Shown here: positions 9,440-17,960 of the stretch, piece by piece
Numbering within the stretch: position 1 is the first letter of the stretch
How the letters are laid out: each line of letters starts with the position of its first letter
Source of the DNA: Deltaproteobacteria bacterium
Lineage (GTDB): Bacteria; Myxococcota_C; UBA6777
DNA length: 64,000 nucleotides
Reading direction: 5' to 3'
Assembly (NCBI GenBank): GCA_006226375.1
Contig: SBHC01000042.1
Location: 62,001 to 126,000, forward strand
Made by a program: the position numbers and the translations under genes
Notes under the pieces: model-generated
Seen by the model: the letters and a program-made list of their open reading frames with translations, nothing else
Told to the model about the DNA's origin: nothing
The model's database searches: none

Positions 9440-10465
9440 TTATTCAGAAAAGAACAGCAGAGAGGTTTTCTTGTCTTGGGGTGGGGCAGAGGGTGGTTGT
9501 GCGTCTTTTTCAGCCTTGGCCTTGGGGTGAAGCACATACCAGATGATTCCTGCGGTTGTTGTCACTACCGCGATGCTTGCAAACACCCAACCGATGGTGA
9601 AGTCCAGGTTGGAGGCCTCTTGGTATTGTAGGAGGCTGCGTGTTTGCTCCAAAGAACCTTGCCCAGACTTTACTGTTTCGTAGAGGGCGTCACCCTCAGC
9701 GCGCTCACGTGCACCCAGTGAAAACATGGTGATGCTGACGACAGCGCTGGCTGCACCCAGTCCAATGACAACCCAAGGACCAACCGGTGGATTGTTTGCT
9801 TTGGGCGGCGGTTTGACAGGGCGGGGAGGTGGTGGCCGACGAACTTTTCGGCGTTTGGGTGGCTCCACTGGAATGTTAAGCACCTGTGGCTTGCGAGGTA
9901 ACAGCTTGACCACTTGGGCCTTGGATAGTCCTTTCTCTGTTCGGACCAACACCGTGTAGTTTCCAGGTCGTACCTTTTTGCTCCACGACCCCTTCTTGGT
10001 TAGGGAGAAGCGGAATCCCGTCACCTGGATGGAGTGAGTTGCTTTGTCTGTGGTAATGGTCAACGTGGTATAACCCACCTTGTCTCTCAGACTGGTGCGC
10101 TGCACCACCGCGGACGTTTTTTGGGTGTTGCTGTCGTAGAACTTCTTCTTTAGATACAAGTCGAGGTAGCTGATAGCTTGCTCTCGAAGGTAGGATGCAT
10201 TCTCCGCAGAGTCTGTGAGTTGGGCGGCTTTCTTGAGGGAGAGGGCAGCGTTCCGTAACCAAACGCCTACTTGCTCACGCTGTTCTTCGCTGAGCGTGGG
10301 TTTGGACATCGATTGAACGGCAAGCGTGTAAAAACATCGAGATGCTTTTACGTACTTCTTCTTCTTGTACCACTGCTTACAAACTCGATCTACCGCTTCG
10401 GCGCGAGGACTGAAGACCAGCCCCAACAAGACGAAGAATGCGAGTGCAAACCCGCTTACTTTCAT
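9440..10465 (-). CDS. Secreted or membrane-anchored PEGA-like protein
   Basis: A signal peptide (MKVSGFALAFFVLLGLVFSPRAEA) begins the protein, followed by a helical region rich in Lys and Tyr, a beta-rich segment resembling a PEGA domain (TLTITTDKATHSIQVTGF...PGNYTVLVRTEKG), a Pro/Arg linker, and two hydrophobic segments (about residues 230-250 and 290-315). I chose ATG 10465 because AAAGGTAG sits upstream; an in-frame start at 10492 is less likely. It lies downstream of the Ser/Thr kinase gene on the same strand and may be co-expressed. Exact function unknown. Confidence 0.75.
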   Translation of the reverse strand: MKVSGFALAFFVLLGLVFSPRAEAVDRVCKQWYKKKKYVKASRCFYTLAVQSMSKPTLSEEQREQVGVWLRNAALSLKKAAQLTDSAENASYLREQAISYLDLYLKKKFYDSNTQKTSAVVQRTSLRDKVGYTTLTITTDKATHSIQVTGFRFSLTKKGSWSKKVRPGNYTVLVRTEKGLSKAQVVKLLPRKPQVLNIPVEPPKRRKVRRPPPPRPVKPPPKANNPPVGPWVVIGLGAASAVVSITMFSLGARERAEGDALYETVKSGQGSLEQTRSLLQYQEASNLDFTIGWVFASIAVVTTTAGIIWYVLHPKAKAEKDAQPPSAPPQDKKTSLLFFSE

Positions 10466-10559
10466 GCTGCTACTACCTTTGTGTGTCCACACAAAACCAC
10501 ACTCAACGAGGAACGCGGCGGGATACTGACTCGAAATGACAGCCCAATGGCATCAAGGG

Positions 10560-12491
10560 TTATTGGCCCACTTGATAGCATCGGTAGTTGGAATCAATCA
10601 AGTCTTCATCAGGATCGTACGCCTTGAGCTTCCACAGGATTCTTGGTGTTTTGATTCCCAGGTAGTGTTTGCAATCCTGGTATCCTTCCACCCTGATTCG
10701 CAGTCGAATTCTAGTCAGGCTTTTTGGGACTGTCAAACAATAGCCACCTTTGCGCCTGCGAAAGCTACATTGGGAGCAGCGATAAAACCGAAGCCTGGCA
10801 CGTTTCCCTCTCGGTTGTGCGAGCTTGGCATACACGTAGTACTTGCCTGTAGGAGGCCGGCCACAAACTCCCGTACGTTTTTGCCTACGAACGCGACGTC
10901 GCCTTCTGCGTCGTCGGCGTCTTCGTCTTCGTCTGCGAACAGGGTTGGGTCGAATTCGAGGTCTGGGTTGTTCCTTGGACCGTGGCTCCGGTTGGTTCTC
11001 GGGGTCTGCCTCTGGAGACGCAGACTGGCTGTCGCCCGCATCTTCCGTGCTGTTCACCTGTGGGAGTCCGGCTTGGAGCGCATCTCGAAGCGACGACCCG
11101 CGACGTCGTGGTATGGGCTCATTGCGTTGGGCGGGAGCCAGTGCGTTAGGGCGTTGGTGGAAGGCAATCCAGCCAATCGCACCGAGCAGCACCATCACCA
11201 AAATCACAAGCGTCATGCTCAGCGCCCGACTGTTTGGGGGCTGTGGGCGTGGCTCGTGGGTTAGCATTTGTCCAGACATCGCCCCTTGCGGAGTGGGTGG
11301 CCGAATCACCCTGCCTTTGCGTGGCGTGAGGCGGGGCTTGTCCAGGGTCCCTGTTGGCAAGGTTGAGTCTTGCCTGGACAGTATGACAGGTGGTTGGGGC
11401 TCTGTTGGCGCTTCCTCTGCCTTGTGCAAGAGGGAGTTGTCGCCGCTGTCCATGGTTGGCATGAAGGCGGCTGACCTGTTGTTCCTGAGGAGTCCTTTGG
11501 GAACGACATTGTCGGGCGTTGAACCTCCCACCTGAGTGGCAAGGATGGGCAGATTGATGTAGGGCTGAAGTGAGGCCCAGAATTGCCCAACGCTGGGGTA
11601 GCGATCATCAGGCTTTTTGTTGAGAGCACGAAGCACTGCTTCGTCTAGACCTTTGGGTATTTGCAAGTCGGGACGACGCTCTCGCATCGGGAGCGGCATT
11701 TCGTTCATGTGCTTGTACAAAATGCCCATCATCGCTTCCCCTTCAAAGTCAAAGACCAGGGTTCGCGTGAGGAGTTCGTAGAGGATAACGCCCATCGCGT
11801 AAATGTCGGAGCGTCCGTCGATCGTGTTGTTGAGGCATTGCTCGGGTGAGAGGTACGTGGGTGTTCCAATCACACCTTTGGTGAGGCTGGCTTGCATGGA
11901 GCCTTCGATGATCTTGGCGATGCCAAAATCAAGCACCTTCACGAACAGAGGATCATCGTCATTCTTGATAAGAAAGATGTTTTCGGGTTTCAGGTCCCGG
12001 TGTACAATGCCCTGGCTGTGGGCAATGCCGACCGCTTCACAAAGCTGTCGAAAGATATGGAAGGCGTCGGGATACGAGAGCACAGGTTGCTCATCGAGAA
12101 ATTCGTCGAGGGTGACTCCCTCCAGGAACTCCATGATGTAGAAGTGACCCAGGTCCTCGTCTTCCCCATGTCCCAAATAGCGAACAATGTGGTCGTTGGA
12201 GGACGAGAGTCGCGCAGTCACCTCAATCTCTCGAAGGAAGCGAACGCCTGCACCCGGTGTATCAAACAAGTCGCGCTTGACGAGCTTGGCGACGGTCTTG
12301 GTTCCAGTATTAAGGTCGGTGGCGATGTAAACAACACCAAAGCCTCCCGAGGCCAGCTTGGCTTCGATTCGGTACCGAGCTTGGAGAAGCTTGATGGGGA
12401 ATTGACAGCGAGGACAAAACGCCAATGACGCGATCGCAAGGCTCGCAACGTCAAACGAGCAGTTTGGACAGATGGATGGATTGGCGTGCAT
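10560..12491 (-). CDS. Transmembrane Ser/Thr protein kinase with zinc ribbon and poly-Arg tract
   Basis: An N-terminal zinc ribbon (Cys 8, 11, 26, 29) precedes a complete Hanks-type kinase: glycine loop LASGGFGVVY, lysine in VAKLVK (about 69), VHRDLKPEN (HRD about 164-166), DFG 188-190 and GTPTYLSPEQ. The juxtamembrane linker is Pro/Thr/Ser-rich, and one hydrophobic helix lies at about 424-444. Outside the membrane are an acidic/Pro linker, 15 consecutive arginines near 519-533, and a C-terminal domain of about 100 residues with several cysteines. All catalytic residues are present. The outer domain probably senses a ligand, but its target is unknown. Confidence 0.92.
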   Translation of the reverse strand: MHANPSICPNCSFDVASLAIASLAFCPRCQFPIKLLQARYRIEAKLASGGFGVVYIATDLNTGTKTVAKLVKRDLFDTPGAGVRFLREIEVTARLSSSNDHIVRYLGHGEDEDLGHFYIMEFLEGVTLDEFLDEQPVLSYPDAFHIFRQLCEAVGIAHSQGIVHRDLKPENIFLIKNDDDPLFVKVLDFGIAKIIEGSMQASLTKGVIGTPTYLSPEQCLNNTIDGRSDIYAMGVILYELLTRTLVFDFEGEAMMGILYKHMNEMPLPMRERRPDLQIPKGLDEAVLRALNKKPDDRYPSVGQFWASLQPYINLPILATQVGGSTPDNVVPKGLLRNNRSAAFMPTMDSGDNSLLHKAEEAPTEPQPPVILSRQDSTLPTGTLDKPRLTPRKGRVIRPPTPQGAMSGQMLTHEPRPQPPNSRALSMTLVILVMVLLGAIGWIAFHQRPNALAPAQRNEPIPRRRGSSLRDALQAGLPQVNSTEDAGDSQSASPEADPENQPEPRSKEQPRPRIRPNPVRRRRRRRRRRRRRRRVRRQKRTGVCGRPPTGKYYVYAKLAQPRGKRARLRFYRCSQCSFRRRKGGYCLTVPKSLTRIRLRIRVEGYQDCKHYLGIKTPRILWKLKAYDPDEDLIDSNYRCYQVGQ

Positions 12492-12814
12492 CGTGGGCGT
12501 TCTCTACGATCCTTGAACAGGGAGTGTTGTAACCGGCGCTATGGAAGTGAAGTTGGCTCTCGGCAACAACAATCCAGCTAAACTGGGTGGAGCAAGTTTG
12601 TGGAACTTGTTCGGGTTGCACAGTACCAGAGCGCCCGCCAACAATCAATACACTGCACCACACGTCGGGAAGCGAATGCCCCTGGCTTCCATAGCCTTTC
12701 CTCGTTCATCGTTGGAATTCGGATTTCTCCAATCTTGTCTCATCACGGCCTTTTCGATAGGATGAAGACATTGGCCCTCATTCCCAACAAATCCAACGGA
12801 GTTCATATCCTGCT
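12492..12814. other. Intergenic region between divergent genes
   Basis: This 323-base stretch separates the minus-strand kinase from a plus-strand proline-rich protein and should hold both promoters. No strong promoter is evident. An inverted repeat, CAAGTT-N5-AACTTG, lies at 12593-12609. No RNA gene or coding signal recognised. Confidence 0.5.
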
Positions 12815-13591
12815 GTGAAATTGTTTGAAGTCTTTCTCCCTCAGTCGCCATCTTCGCCACAAACGCGTGTCGAAGTCCGGGCTCATGACTCCTTTGATGC
12901 TCTTCGTCGGGCCATTGAGCTCTCTCAGTCTTCCTTAAACATGAGCTCCATGGATTGCGACTTCGGGAACGATGGAAGTATGACCGCGACGGACTCTGTC
13001 TCAGGACAGACCATTGAAGTTCGGCTCTACATTCCTCCGCCTGAGCCACCTCCAGAAGACTCTTTGTCCCAGACGATGGACATTGCTGCTTTTCCCGAAC
13101 TGGATGAGTTGAAGCAAATGTTGAGAGAGGCTGAGCGAGAGTCTGCTGACTCGTTTGTCCATGCGTCTTCTATTCCCGTTTCGGTTCCGAAGCCGGCTTC
13201 TCCTCCTCCACCTGCACCAAAACCCAGCCCGTCTGTGAATCCGTCGATGTTTGTGGCGCCGCCACCTCCACCCCCTCCGCCACCGTCGCTGCCCAGTGGA
13301 GTCACTGTTCCCACACAAGAGACAAAGCCCGGTCTGCCACCCTCCACGATTCCGGACTCCGACAATCTTCCACCGATACCGCCGCCTCCCCTCAATGCGC
13401 CCCAAGGCAAAGGGGGGAAACTTCCGGACGTTAACGCGACGATGCTTCTTGCGCAGTTTGGAGAGGAGCCTGATGTGTTGGGAGGAGCTTCCTCCCGTCC
13501 CAAGCTTGCTGGTGGTCGGCCATCTTTTGGAGGGGAAGGCGTTCCACAGCCCTCCACTCCTCCACCACCTTCCAAGCCAACAAAGAAGTAG
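12815..13591 (+). CDS. Proline-rich protein with short N-terminal domain, function unknown
   Basis: An N-terminal domain of about 75 residues (beginning MKLFEVFLPQSP) looks compact and predicts as mixed alpha/beta by eye. It is followed by a long Pro/Ser-rich, low-complexity region with several poly-Pro runs. No signal peptide or membrane helix is visible. The start is GTG 12815. Two segments, SQTMDIAAF and NATMLLAQFGEE, resemble short Thr-Met motifs in the FGE/PEGA protein at 32012-34828 and could be phosphorylation or FHA-docking sites; this is inference. The divergent neighbour is a Ser/Thr kinase. Confidence 0.7.
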   Translation: MKLFEVFLPQSPSSPQTRVEVRAHDSFDALRRAIELSQSSLNMSSMDCDFGNDGSMTATDSVSGQTIEVRLYIPPPEPPPEDSLSQTMDIAAFPELDELKQMLREAERESADSFVHASSIPVSVPKPASPPPPAPKPSPSVNPSMFVAPPPPPPPPPSLPSGVTVPTQETKPGLPPSTIPDSDNLPPIPPPPLNAPQGKGGKLPDVNATMLLAQFGEEPDVLGGASSRPKLAGGRPSFGGEGVPQPSTPPPPSKPTKK

Positions 13592-13595
13592 AGCG

Positions 13596-14684
13596 ATGCC
13601 AAGATCACGATGGTTGCTTCTGGGAGCATTTGTTCTCGTTTGGGCTTGTAGCAGTCCGTTGGGTTGCAGCCCAGCCAACAATCCTGGAGAAGAGAGCACG
13701 CAACTCGACAGTGGAGGTACTCCTGATGTTGTCAGTGATACCAACACAACTCCACCCTTGAAGCTTCGGGTGATGACCTTCAACATCGGAACCACCAGCG
13801 GCCTCCCTCACGATAGAGATACCCAGGATGGCTACACCTCGAAAGAAGCGAAAGTTGCCGACGAACTCTACGAGAACAGCCTCTCCTGGAACCCTGCCGA
13901 AAAAGCCCTGACCGCCTTTCTTGCCAAAACGAAAGTGGACCTTGTTGGTTTTCAAGAGGGATACCACGACCCCTGGTGTGAAACGATTACCGTGGATCCC
14001 GCCCTCGACTTTGTTTGCAAAACCTACTCAAAGACCCGACCTCTGCAGGTTGAGCGTCTGTTGGGACCCGAGTTCCAGGTCGCTTGCGCCGAAGGGCAGG
14101 AAGACAACTGCCTGGGGATTCGCAAGAGCGTGGGGCGGTTTAAGGATTGTCCCCTCGACAAGCCTTGTTTGGGCGGGATCAAAGGCAAAGGACCTCCCAA
14201 CCAATGTTCTCGCGGCGCACGGATTGGCTCCATTGAGGTTGAACTCTACGATGGCACGGCGATGACCGTCGTTCTTGTTCATGGCACTTCGGGCTTTAAA
14301 CCCAAAGATCAGGACTGCAGGAAAGCCCAGTTCCAACAGATCTTTGAAGACAAAGGCGACGGCAAACCTGCTGCGTCAGGTGCCATCAACTTAGTTCTTG
14401 GCGATATCAACACCGATCCTTTTTCCGCTGTGGAAGCTGACATCAGCGCGGCTTATTGGGTCAAGTTTGTAGGGGAGGGGAAGCCTTTTCGCTACATCTC
14501 ATCCAGCGACCCGGATGGACCCAAAACCTACGGAGGACTGGTCCGCATTGACCACGTTGTCAGCGACAAGTTGACCGGCTCCTGTGTTGTTCCTGGTGTC
14601 AGCCCTGATGAACCCGATGTGATGGACATCGTGTACTGGGATCACAAACCTGTGATTTGTGACGTGGCTGTGCCCCGTCCTTAA
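13596..14684 (+). CDS. Endonuclease/exonuclease/phosphatase-family lipoprotein
   Basis: ATG 13596 gives a signal peptide (MPRSRWLLLGAFVLVWACSS) and a lipobox-like PLGC; the same frame is open far upstream inside the previous gene, but that part is a shadow. The EEP fold is supported by RVMTFNIGTT, VDLVGFQEGYHD (metal-binding Glu), VLVHGTSG, NLVLGDINTDPF (catalytic Asp/Asn), RIDHVVSD and YWDHKPV (terminal Asp-His). The family includes DNases, sphingomyelinases and phosphodiesterases; the substrate cannot be read from sequence. Several cysteines may form disulphides. It starts 4 bases after the preceding gene. A paralogue lies at 15919-16857. Confidence 0.85.
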   Translation: MPRSRWLLLGAFVLVWACSSPLGCSPANNPGEESTQLDSGGTPDVVSDTNTTPPLKLRVMTFNIGTTSGLPHDRDTQDGYTSKEAKVADELYENSLSWNPAEKALTAFLAKTKVDLVGFQEGYHDPWCETITVDPALDFVCKTYSKTRPLQVERLLGPEFQVACAEGQEDNCLGIRKSVGRFKDCPLDKPCLGGIKGKGPPNQCSRGARIGSIEVELYDGTAMTVVLVHGTSGFKPKDQDCRKAQFQQIFEDKGDGKPAASGAINLVLGDINTDPFSAVEADISAAYWVKFVGEGKPFRYISSSDPDGPKTYGGLVRIDHVVSDKLTGSCVVPGVSPDEPDVMDIVYWDHKPVICDVAVPRP

Positions 14685-14922
14685 GAGACGAGGAACCAAA
14701 ACGTTGAAGTCGTTAAGCTTGACGTTCCTTTGATTCTTGTTCAAAGCAACCATTTGAAGTACCATCCACTCCATGCATCGCACTTGTTGTGCTCTGGCAT
14801 CGAATGGAGTTTTTTTCGTCAACTCCAGTTTGCCAGAGGTCTATATCTTTCACTTACCTGAGCCTCAATCTGTCCCGACTTTATTCGTACAATGCCTCCA
14901 ACAAAAACATAGAGGGCCTGGA

Positions 14923-15687
14923 ATGAAACATATAGAAACAGAAGCTGAATATCTTAAGCAGTGGCAAGAAGCCGGTATGACACAGGCTGCGATCGAGAGG
15001 GTTCAGCCGCTCGTGGGGCGTCGAAACTATATCCAGATGGCACCTGATCCAGAGGGCAATCAGTGGTCTCGATGGGGTGGATCTCCCTGGTTGCCTGCTC
15101 CGGTTGAGACTCCAGAAGAACGCTTCCTCTGTCAGATCGCAATCCATGAGATACCTGAGGGGCCAGCCAAAGACCAACTCCCCGACGAAGGCTTTTTGTT
15201 CTTTTTTGTCCATCGAAAAGGGAGAGACAAAGGCCACGTTCTTTTCCTCCCGAAAGCAGCCGATACTCCACCCACAAACAGCACCAGAGCCACAAGCGTT
15301 CAGTTGGTGAGTCACTCCGTGTTTCTTTTTCCTGAATACGAATCAGATGAGTTTGATGAATTGGATCTCGACGCTGCGTCTGGGAACGCATACATGGATT
15401 GGGAAGAAGATTACCTTGAAGGTGCCTTTAGTCAGATCGAAGAAGGCAACGTGCTCTTAGGAGGCTGGACAGAGGCTTCCACCCAAGTCGCAAAGGAACT
15501 CAAAGAACGCTCTGATGACGGCTGGGATTTGCTACTCACGCTCGACCCCAAAGAAAACGATGCTGTGGTTCGCTCCGCTCTCGGAGACATTCCCTTCTTA
15601 ACCCAGAGATTGTTCTACTTTATCAAGCAAGAAGCATTGCAACAGGCAAACTTCAACAAAACAATCGCAAGGTACGGCGTCAAATAA
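14923..15687 (+). CDS. DUF1963 (YwqG-like) family protein
   Basis: The central part matches the DUF1963 pattern: GGSPWLP, then a hydrophobic strand FLCQIAIHEIP, then LPDEGFLFFF, and a late Asp/Glu-rich segment followed by LLGGWTE. No signal peptide is present, so it is probably cytoplasmic, unlike the lipoproteins on either side. ATG 14923 with AGAGGG upstream gives 254 residues; the open frame continues upstream to 14773 without a good start. The biochemical role of the family is not established. Confidence 0.8.
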   Translation: MKHIETEAEYLKQWQEAGMTQAAIERVQPLVGRRNYIQMAPDPEGNQWSRWGGSPWLPAPVETPEERFLCQIAIHEIPEGPAKDQLPDEGFLFFFVHRKGRDKGHVLFLPKAADTPPTNSTRATSVQLVSHSVFLFPEYESDEFDELDLDAASGNAYMDWEEDYLEGAFSQIEEGNVLLGGWTEASTQVAKELKERSDDGWDLLLTLDPKENDAVVRSALGDIPFLTQRLFYFIKQEALQQANFNKTIARYGVK

Positions 15688-15918
15688 CAAAGCTCCGGGC
15701 TCCGAGCAGCCAACGTAGCGGTTCTGGGACGTTGGGAAGCCAGGCTGAGACTTTGTTCCCGATAGTCTTCGATCTTGTCTACCTAACTCGCAAGATATCC
15801 CTTGGAAGTTTCGTCTTTTTCCTTCATAATTCATTCTTTGTTTTTCATCTCGAACACACCAGGGGGTTGTGGATGAGATGGGCTTTGTTTGGACGTATGT
15901 GAATTGAGGAAGGTGCTC

Positions 15919-16857
15919 ATGAACACCGGACGATTGATCTTCTTGTTTGTTGTTGGCTTGATGTTGCCATTTGGATGCAGCCCCAGCTCCGATACGAACT
16001 CGGATGCTGGCGAGAACACAGAACGTGGTTCCACCAATGTCCCTGAGACATCCTCAGATACATCATCTCCAGGACCCAGCGAAGGCTCCTTGAAGATTGT
16101 GACCTACAACGTGCATGGTTTGGCAGGTGGCATCACAGGGGATAACACCAACGAGCGACTGAAGTTGATCGGTCCCAAGCTCAATGTTTTTGTGATCGCT
16201 GGCCTGCAAGAAGTCTTCACAGAAGAAGGGTACACCAACCTGAAAGCTGGCGTGGATCACTCGGTGCAACACCGCTTCTCCAAACCCTTGGAAGGCCGCG
16301 CCATGGGATCCGGGTTGATGTTGCTTTCCCGGTTCAAAGCGCTGGAGGTCAAGGAAGAATACTTCAAGGATTGCAACGGCACCCTGGATGGAGCGAGCGA
16401 TTGTCTTGCGTCCAAAGGGTTTCAGATGATTCGGTACGAGATCGCTCCTGGCGTAGAAATCGATGTGTACAACTCCCACTTTGAAGCGGGCAGCGGAGCC
16501 AAAGACAACGAGGCGCGAGCCAACCACGTGAAGCAGGTGACGACTGCGATGAATGCATGGTCGAAGGGCAGGGCCATTGTCTACCTGGGCGATACCAACC
16601 TCAAGACCACCCGCGAGAGCGATCAAACGGCGCTCAAGGCGTGGATGACAGCCATTGGGCTTCTGGATTCCTGCGAAGCCGTGGATTGTCCAAAAAAGGG
16701 TCGGATCGATCGCGTTCTCTTTCGCAGCGGTGACTCCCTCTCCCTCGGTGTTAAGTCCTGGAACATTCCTGATGACTTCGTGTACAACGGTGGAGAAACT
16801 CTCTCGGACCATGATCCGATTGTGGTCGAACTTGAATGGAAACGGAGCAGCAAATAA
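15919..16857 (+). CDS. Endonuclease/exonuclease/phosphatase-family lipoprotein (second copy)
   Basis: Lipoprotein signal ending in LPFGC near residue 21, then a Ser/Thr/Glu linker and an EEP domain: KIVTYNVHGLAGG, VIAGLQEVFTEEGY, IDVYNSHFEAG (catalytic His), VYLGDTNLKTT (catalytic Asp/Asn), GRIDRVLFR and LSDHDPIVVELEW (terminal Asp-His). All catalytic positions appear intact. ATG 15919 with GAGGAAGG upstream is the best start. It resembles the sphingomyelinase/DNase-I-like group, probably acting on an extracellular or periplasmic substrate. A hairpin terminator follows. Confidence 0.85.
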   Translation: MNTGRLIFLFVVGLMLPFGCSPSSDTNSDAGENTERGSTNVPETSSDTSSPGPSEGSLKIVTYNVHGLAGGITGDNTNERLKLIGPKLNVFVIAGLQEVFTEEGYTNLKAGVDHSVQHRFSKPLEGRAMGSGLMLLSRFKALEVKEEYFKDCNGTLDGASDCLASKGFQMIRYEIAPGVEIDVYNSHFEAGSGAKDNEARANHVKQVTTAMNAWSKGRAIVYLGDTNLKTTRESDQTALKAWMTAIGLLDSCEAVDCPKKGRIDRVLFRSGDSLSLGVKSWNIPDDFVYNGGETLSDHDPIVVELEWKRSSK

Positions 16858-16890
16858 CCCAACAATTCAAGAGATTTGTTGGGTTTCTGT
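16856..16890 (+). terminator. Hairpin terminator after the second EEP lipoprotein
   Basis: Ten-base arms AACCCAACAA and TTGTTGGGTT (16856-16865 and 16876-16885) with a 10-base loop begin at the stop codon. A short T-rich tail follows. Confidence 0.7.
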
Positions 16891-16913
16891 AGGTTGATTG
16901 GGGTGTGTGGAAG

Positions 16914-17918
16914 ATGGAAGCGCAACAGCAGGGTCGTACGGTCTCATTGGGTCAATTGTATGTGTCGGGGATTCTTCTTTCGGCTGGACTGACCACTATT
17001 ATCGCATTGACCGCTGGAGGCCTTGCGGGCTTCAACACCATCGGACCCACCGTTCCCTTTGCTTACCCTTGGCGTCTCAAAGACCCAACGTTTTGGTCCC
17101 ATGCCACGGCCTGGTTGGGTTACGCGTTTCATAACATCGGTGCCTGGCTGATCATCGCGGCCGCCCGTCGAAATCGGACTCGATTCTCTGGAAACGTCCG
17201 GTGGTTTAATGTTGGGATGCTGAGCTTGCATGTGGTGGGCTTTGTTCTCCATTGGCTGCAGTCCCGATTCTTCTACGATGGCTTGGCGCAAGACGTCCCT
17301 GAGATCACAGCCCTGGGTTCTGTGGCGTTGATGCTCATGATTGTCTTGATCTTGGAAACGCCCCGTCGTGGTTTGATTTTTGGTAAGAAGGTTAAATTTC
17401 ACAAGCGGTTCCTCCAGATTTGCAAGGAATACCACGGGTATCTGTTTATCTGGGCTCTCATCTACACGTTTTGGTATCATCCCATGGAAGGAACGATGGG
17501 GCATCTCATCGGATTCTTCTATATGTTTGTCTTGCTCGGGCAGTCCACGCTCTTGTTTCATCGGGCTCACCTTAACAAGTGGTGGACCCTATCCTTGGAG
17601 ATGTTGGTCTTGCCACATGGGGTGCTCGTTGCCATTCATCAAGGCAAAGGTTTGTGGCCGATGTTTGGCTTTGGATTTGGGGCGATGTTTGTCCTGACTC
17701 AAATCCATGGCCTGGGCTTCCGTACCTGGACTCGTCGACTCTGGTATCTCGGGTTTGTGGTGGGAACTGTCGCGGTCTATGCTGCCTTGGGACGGCTCTC
17801 CAAAATCCATGAAATCACAAGGATCCCTGTCTTGGATTACCTTGTCGTGGGTCTGTTGTATGTCGTCTTTCTTGGAGTCTACAAACTTTTTGGACCCAAG
17901 GAACCCAAACCAACATAA
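16914..17918 (+). CDS. Polytopic membrane protein with many intramembrane histidines
   Basis: About eight hydrophobic helices with short polar loops fill the 334 residues. Histidines recur within or next to helices (WSHATAWLGYAFHNIG, SLHVVGFVLHWL, EYHGYLF, YHPMEGTMGHLIGFF, LFHRAHLNKWW, LPHGVLVAIHQG, QIHGLG), a pattern seen in haem-b or metal-binding membrane proteins. I do not recognise the family. ATG 16914 was chosen; GTG 16905 is in frame. It stands alone between a terminator and a Cys-rich lipoprotein. Confidence 0.75.
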   Translation: MEAQQQGRTVSLGQLYVSGILLSAGLTTIIALTAGGLAGFNTIGPTVPFAYPWRLKDPTFWSHATAWLGYAFHNIGAWLIIAAARRNRTRFSGNVRWFNVGMLSLHVVGFVLHWLQSRFFYDGLAQDVPEITALGSVALMLMIVLILETPRRGLIFGKKVKFHKRFLQICKEYHGYLFIWALIYTFWYHPMEGTMGHLIGFFYMFVLLGQSTLLFHRAHLNKWWTLSLEMLVLPHGVLVAIHQGKGLWPMFGFGFGAMFVLTQIHGLGFRTWTRRLWYLGFVVGTVAVYAALGRLSKIHEITRIPVLDYLVVGLLYVVFLGVYKLFGPKEPKPT

Positions 17919-17960
17919 ACTCCCTCCATTTGTTGGACATGAAAAATAGAAGGTGGACGA

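Noticed and set aside
13001-13795. Minus-strand open frame opposite the proline-rich gene
   Set aside because: Trp/Arg-rich translation is the reverse complement of Pro/Ser codons and has no family support.
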